Below, piece by piece: positions 27,792 through 31,752 of a DNA stretch of 31,752 nucleotides. Source of the stretch: RGIG4140 sp045532865 (lineage in GTDB: Bacteria > Pseudomonadota > Alphaproteobacteria > CAAHEQ01 > UBA3637). The stretch spans positions 1 to 31,752 of the forward strand of contig JAZSGT010000063.1 of assembly GCA_045532865.1 (NCBI GenBank). The letters run 5' to 3'. Within the stretch, counting starts at the first letter, position 1; the number at the start of each line of letters is the position of its first letter. Under the pieces are notes generated by a model that did no database searches, had not been told where the DNA came from, and saw nothing but the letters and a program-made list of their open reading frames with translations. The position numbers were made by a program, and so were the translations under genes.

Positions 27792-28418
27792 ATGACAACT
27801 CATGAACAATCATTGGATGAAAAAAAGCTTTTTTGGACAAGATTTGCTTTTAAAGAGGTACTTCCTAAAATAAAAGAAATAACCAATCAATCAAATTTTG
27901 GGTTTCACGGGTTGACACATACAGAACAAGTTGTTTTGTTTGGGATTGATTATGCTTTGTCTGAAAAGGTAAATCCTTTACCAGTTATTCTGGCTTGTGC
28001 TTTGCATGATTGCGCTAGAACAAATGATGCTTATGATGAAATGCATGGTCCAAATTGTTTGCCTATTATCAAAGAATTTTTAAAAAAACATCCATTTAAC
28101 TTATCTCAAGAGGAAAAAGACAAAATTCAAAAAGCCGTTGTTTTGCATACAACGGGTAGGGAGGCGCAAGACGCTGTATCGGCTTGTTTGTGGGATGCAG
28201 ACAGAACAAGACTTTCTTGGCTTTGGGGATATCAAGAATCATGTTTTTCAACAAAAAGAGCAAAAGAGGTTGCTTCCTTATCTTCAAATGGAATTAAAAA
28301 ATATCAAGAAGCTCAATTTTTGTTATTGCAGAAAGCTCAAGTCCCTTCTTTTATGTTAGAAGAAAAAAAACAAAAAGAATGGCAATTTTCGTTCATTCGT
28401 ACGTTTTTGGAAAGGTGA
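27792..28418 (+). CDS. HD-domain metal-dependent phosphohydrolase
   Basis: 208 residues. The HD-superfamily pattern is clear: His43 (GLTHTEQV), the His72-Asp73 pair (CALHDCARTND), HTTG after VVL as the next histidine block, and the distal Asp in LWDADRTRLSWL. Such enzymes hydrolyse nucleotides or other phosphoesters; the HGLTHTEQV start resembles small uncharacterised HD proteins rather than RelA/SpoT or dGTPases. It stands alone behind its own promoter. AAAGGAACAAGGG precedes the ATG. Confidence 0.85.
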   Translation: MTTHEQSLDEKKLFWTRFAFKEVLPKIKEITNQSNFGFHGLTHTEQVVLFGIDYALSEKVNPLPVILACALHDCARTNDAYDEMHGPNCLPIIKEFLKKHPFNLSQEEKDKIQKAVVLHTTGREAQDAVSACLWDADRTRLSWLWGYQESCFSTKRAKEVASLSSNGIKKYQEAQFLLLQKAQVPSFMLEEKKQKEWQFSFIRTFLER

Positions 28419-28472
28419 TTTTATTCACCCGGTTTGTTTGGGTGGAGTATTTGAAAAAAAATTATTTAAAAA

Positions 28473-29999
28473 TCAAGCGTTTTCGTTATATTTTTTTTCT
28501 GTATTAATCAACCAGACATCTTGATATTTTTTACCCAATATATTGTCGACACTTACCATCGCAGTTAGGATGGAATGGTCCATGTTGTTATAATGATGCA
28601 TCCCATTACGCCCAATGGGGTAAAGGTTTGAAATTGTTTTTAAAAAATCTTTAACTTCCTCAAATCTGTCATAAGAACCAAAATAAGCAGGATATGCTTT
28701 AGGAACAGTATAGATTGCTGTTTCTAATATGTCTTTTTTTTCAACTAAACCAATTTTTTCAGCTTCATCAATAGCCATTTGAATGAAATCTATGTCTTTA
28801 ATATGATCAAGAGCATCACCTTTTTGATAAAAATATTCAAGTCCTATCCAAGCGGTATTTTTAAAATCTTTGACCAAATAAGGGCTCCAATTGTTGAAAA
28901 TTTGAACACGGCCCATATGCACATTTTTTTCTTGAATATAAATCCAACAATCTGGCACAAGGTTATTTATCGTTTTAAATTTTGTTTTATTTTTGATTTT
29001 TAATTGTTTGGCTAGAACTAAAACGGTTTTAAAATCACGATAAACAAGGTTTTTTGCAATCTCTTTTACATTCTGAGGCACTTTTTCACCCATCAAACGG
29101 ATGAGTGTTCGAATAGGGCAGGAAGAAAAAATATATTCACTTGTGAGTTCGTGCAAAGAACCATCTTGTTTTTTAATAATGATATTTTTTATCTTTCCCT
29201 TTGAAAGATTGATTTTTTCAACACTGGTATTAAGCCAAATTTCCCCTCCCATTTCTAAAATGCGTTTTGCCATTTCATTATACATTTGGCCACATCCAAG
29301 TTTGGGATAGTAAAAAGCATCAATAAGGCTGGTTTCTTTTTTATCATGATGAAAAAACTCTTTAATAATTTTTAAAATAGAAACACCTTTGACCCTTTGT
29401 GCACCCCATTCAGCCGAAATTTGAGAGCAGGGGACACCCCAGAGTTTTTCAGTATATTCTTTAAAAAATGTTTGATAAAGCTCTGTTCCAAATCGGTTGA
29501 TGAAAAAATTTTCTAAATTTGTTTCAGGACGTTTAAAAACACATGATTTAAGATATGATAAAAAGATTTTGCTCATGCGAAATAAACCAAGACCTAATAT
29601 TGTATTAAGTGAAAGTGTGACGGGATAATCAAAAAACTTCTGATTATAATAGATTCTAGAAAGACGCTTTCGATATAAAAAGCAATTGTCTTGTTTTTCA
29701 GGATCAATTGTTTTTTTCTTTTTTAAAAAAGTGTTTTTTCGATTTAAAAGAATATCATCCATTGCAGGTTTTGTTTGAATGGGTAAAATCTCTTTCCATA
29801 AATCAAAAACACGCTTTTGCTTTGTAAAAAAACGATGGCCACCAAAATCAGCAATATTGCCTTTATATTCACGAGATGTTGAAATACCCCCAACAAAATC
29901 ATTTTGTTCAATAATAATTGGTTTGATATCGGACCGTGTTAACAATTCGTAGGCTGCCGTTAAACCTGCAGGACCTGCGCCAATGATAATTGCTTGCAT
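28473..29999 (-). CDS. FAD-dependent oxidoreductase, UDP-galactopyranose-mutase-like
   Basis: 508 residues. The dinucleotide-binding motif IIIGAGPAGLTAAYELL (4-20) and the second FAD block EQNDFVGGISTSREYKG with DFGGHRFFTK are typical of the amine-oxidase/UGM-like group. YTEKLWGVPCSQISAEWGAQ (about 195-215) and the late FAD loop LYPIGRNGMHHYNNMDHSIL (near 470) are typical of the glycan-associated members of this group. The C-terminal region ends VDNILGKKYQDVWLIN. In known clusters these proteins act with glycosyltransferases on surface polysaccharide. It is divergent from a GT-C-like membrane protein, which fits. It is less likely to be a protoporphyrinogen oxidase. GAGGAA precedes the ATG. 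Confidence 0.82.
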   Translation of the reverse strand: MQAIIIGAGPAGLTAAYELLTRSDIKPIIIEQNDFVGGISTSREYKGNIADFGGHRFFTKQKRVFDLWKEILPIQTKPAMDDILLNRKNTFLKKKKTIDPEKQDNCFLYRKRLSRIYYNQKFFDYPVTLSLNTILGLGLFRMSKIFLSYLKSCVFKRPETNLENFFINRFGTELYQTFFKEYTEKLWGVPCSQISAEWGAQRVKGVSILKIIKEFFHHDKKETSLIDAFYYPKLGCGQMYNEMAKRILEMGGEIWLNTSVEKINLSKGKIKNIIIKKQDGSLHELTSEYIFSSCPIRTLIRLMGEKVPQNVKEIAKNLVYRDFKTVLVLAKQLKIKNKTKFKTINNLVPDCWIYIQEKNVHMGRVQIFNNWSPYLVKDFKNTAWIGLEYFYQKGDALDHIKDIDFIQMAIDEAEKIGLVEKKDILETAIYTVPKAYPAYFGSYDRFEEVKDFLKTISNLYPIGRNGMHHYNNMDHSILTAMVSVDNILGKKYQDVWLINTEKKYNENA

Positions 30000-30087
30000 G
30001 TTTCCTCTTTCATATAGTTTAAATTCATATTAATTGAATTTTTAAAAAAGTCTAGATTTTTTTTCTGAACTTATATAAAATCAAAAT

Positions 30088-31752
30088 ATGAAAAAGTTTT
30101 TTGAAAAATATGATTTATTCTTTTATTTAGGAGTTACACTTCTTTGTTTGTTGGTTATGGCGACAACAAGTGGAGCTACTTATCGTGATACAGACAGTTA
30201 TATGTGGGCAAACCGGATGATTGAGTGGATTTCGTCTACCTCTTTTGCCGAGCAACCTTTTATGCTGAGTAATTATCCAAAGGGTGAGATTTTGCACTGG
30301 ACACGTCCATTAGATATGTTTTGGTATGGTTTATACTGGTTTTTTAAAAACACCCATCCATTAAAAGAGGCTGTTTTTTTATCCGGTATTTTTCTTTCTC
30401 CAGTTATTGGAATATTGTTTGTTTTAACAACATATTTTGCAATTAAACCAATTTATAAAGGTTTTTATCGGCTTCTTTTTATTTTGGGAATTTTCTTTCC
30501 TTTCCCATTTCAAGCTGCTTTTCGTTTTTTTAATCCAGACCACCATGTTTTAATTTTGTTGTTTCAATGGATTTCATTTGCATTTTTAATACGTTGGATA
30601 TGTTTTGATAAGAAAAAAAGCGCTATTTTAGGGGGTGTTTTTGCAGCTTTAAGCATTTGGACAACAGTTGAAAGTTGGATTTTCTTTTTTATGATGTTAT
30701 CGGCTTTCTTACTTGGATTTGTCTTCTTTCAAAGAAAATTAAAAGACGCTATTTCATTTGTTTTTGGGACTTTTGTAACATTAGTCATTGCTGTGCTTTT
30801 AAATCCACCAGCTCAAGGGTTGTTTTATTTGGACTTAGGGCGCATTTCATTTGCCTATGTGGCTATGGCAGGATTAGTCTTTTTGAACTTAAAAATTATG
30901 CAATGGTATCAAGCTGATAAATACTCAGTATTACAAAAAATAGCTTCTTTAATTTCAATAGGCTTTGTTTCTCTTTGTTGGATGGGGTTGCTTTATTATC
31001 CTTTGTTTACATCTCAATTAGCAGATGTTTGGATGTATCGGATTCAAGAGATGCAATCGCCATTGAATAGTTTTTCAAGAACGCTTTATTATTTAGGTTC
31101 TCCTTTTCTGGGTGTTGTTTTATGGATAGCCTGTCTGTGGCGTAAAAGAAAAATTGACTTATGGTTTTCGTCAGTTGGTGTTTTTTTGTTAGGTTATTTT
31201 ATATTAACTTGTTATAGCATCAGGTTTTGTTCTTTTTTAAGTTTGTATGCTTTGATACCTTTTGTTGATTGGATCAAGCTTGAAACAAAAGATATGAAAA
31301 AAGAAGATGTCGTTCCCAATCATGTTATGGGGGTTTCTTTTTGTTATTTCTTAGGTGCAATACTGATTATTTCTTGCGCTGATTTAATGTTGCATACGAA
31401 ACAAGAAGCAAGACAACCTCTTGTTCAAAATAATTACCTTTTAAACAATGGAACTAAAACGGTATTGAGTGATGTTTTTTATGGTCCAAAAATTATTTTT
31501 GAAACAGGACGCCCTGTTGTTGCAACGCCGTATCATAGGAATGAAGAAGGGATTTTAGATTCACATCATATTTTTTATGGGACGAATATGGACAAGGTTT
31601 ATAATCTTCTTAAAAAACATCAAGTCGAAGATGTGTTGTTGACCGTTCGTGATATTGATGTTTATTATAAAAATGCACCAGAAACAAGTTTTTATAAGCG
31701 CATTATCTCTCAAAAAAATATACCTTCTTGGTTTGATTTAAAACAGTTAAAA
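30088..31752 (+). CDS. GT-C/oligosaccharyltransferase-like membrane protein (partial)
   Basis: Open from the ATG at 30088 to the right edge (555 codons, no stop). It has many transmembrane segments (first at about 11-27, then at about 95-118, 127-145, 153-170 and onwards to about 440). The first extracytoplasmic loop has Asp34 and Asp36 in YRDTDSYMWANRM and the LHWTRPLDMFWYG block. A second loop has FFNPDHHVLILLFQW (Asp151-His152-His153). DxD followed by a D-H-H loop is the pattern of STT3/AglB-like and related lipid-linked glycosyltransferases. The start of a soluble C-terminal domain follows (TVLSDVFYGPKIIFETGRPV, then ILDSHHIFYGTNMDKVYNLL). It probably transfers sugar from a polyprenyl carrier; substrate unknown. 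Confidence 0.75.
   Translation, partial: MKKFFEKYDLFFYLGVTLLCLLVMATTSGATYRDTDSYMWANRMIEWISSTSFAEQPFMLSNYPKGEILHWTRPLDMFWYGLYWFFKNTHPLKEAVFLSGIFLSPVIGILFVLTTYFAIKPIYKGFYRLLFILGIFFPFPFQAAFRFFNPDHHVLILLFQWISFAFLIRWICFDKKKSAILGGVFAALSIWTTVESWIFFFMMLSAFLLGFVFFQRKLKDAISFVFGTFVTLVIAVLLNPPAQGLFYLDLGRISFAYVAMAGLVFLNLKIMQWYQADKYSVLQKIASLISIGFVSLCWMGLLYYPLFTSQLADVWMYRIQEMQSPLNSFSRTLYYLGSPFLGVVLWIACLWRKRKIDLWFSSVGVFLLGYFILTCYSIRFCSFLSLYALIPFVDWIKLETKDMKKEDVVPNHVMGVSFCYFLGAILIISCADLMLHTKQEARQPLVQNNYLLNNGTKTVLSDVFYGPKIIFETGRPVVATPYHRNEEGILDSHHIFYGTNMDKVYNLLKKHQVEDVLLTVRDIDVYYKNAPETSFYKRIISQKNIPSWFDLKQLK

Noticed and set aside
28419..28445. CACCC..GGGTG hairpin after the HD gene as a terminator
   Set aside because: The stem is short and no T run follows on either strand.

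Overview
The window comes from an AT-rich, Gram-negative bacterium, most likely a host-associated alphaproteobacterium. The rplY-pth-ychF block, the QmcA/NfeD pair, a classical autotransporter, several lipoproteins and a periplasmic Cu/Zn superoxide dismutase point to a Gram-negative cell. A flavodiiron protein and a bacteriohemerythrin suggest life at low oxygen. The order-level assignment is inference.

Layout. 1-2070: the 5' end of an ABC exporter gene, a serine recombinase whose C-terminal DNA-binding helix is cut by an in-frame TAA, two decayed phage-type genes, a duplicated tRNA-Pro 3' end and an intact tRNA-Pro(GGG). 2200-9600: housekeeping genes: tyrS, a convergent RNase J-like nuclease, then rplY-pth-ychF-hemerythrin-qmcA-nfeD read in one direction behind a structured leader and closed by a terminator. 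9600-13030: an envelope region (lipoprotein and autotransporter) flanked by two homologous, oppositely oriented, promoter-driven structured RNAs. 13165-16700: sodC, an S41-type peptidase, a HAD phosphatase and a lipoprotein. 16720-17003: tRNA-Asn(GTT) beside a GC-rich insert that resembles the one next to tRNA-Pro. 17089-22113: a minus-strand cluster (557-residue unknown protein, VanX-type dipeptidase, 146-residue unknown protein, GNAT acetyltransferase, aspartoacylase-like deacylase) whose three transcription units each start with a consensus promoter, a short ORF and an intrinsic terminator just before the first gene. 22198-28418: flavodiiron protein, an ankyrin-like protein, unknown proteins, a membrane-anchored glycosyltransferase, a small lipoprotein and an HD hydrolase. 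28473-31752: a divergent pair, an FAD-dependent UDP-galactopyranose-mutase-like oxidoreductase and a GT-C-like membrane protein cut by the window edge.

The three least ordinary signals are: (i) two paralogous RNAs of about 205-216 nt with a compensatory base change in a shared helix; (ii) attenuator-like leaders, two of which share the same architecture (promoter, ATG 7 nt after the -10 box, GGAG-sequestering hairpin, antiterminator pairing, terminator); (iii) two roughly 180-bp units next to tRNA genes, each bounded by a degenerate copy of that tRNA's 3' end and sharing internal motifs, which suggests a small repeat family targeting tRNA 3' ends. All three rest on reading the sequence alone; no search or folding program was run.
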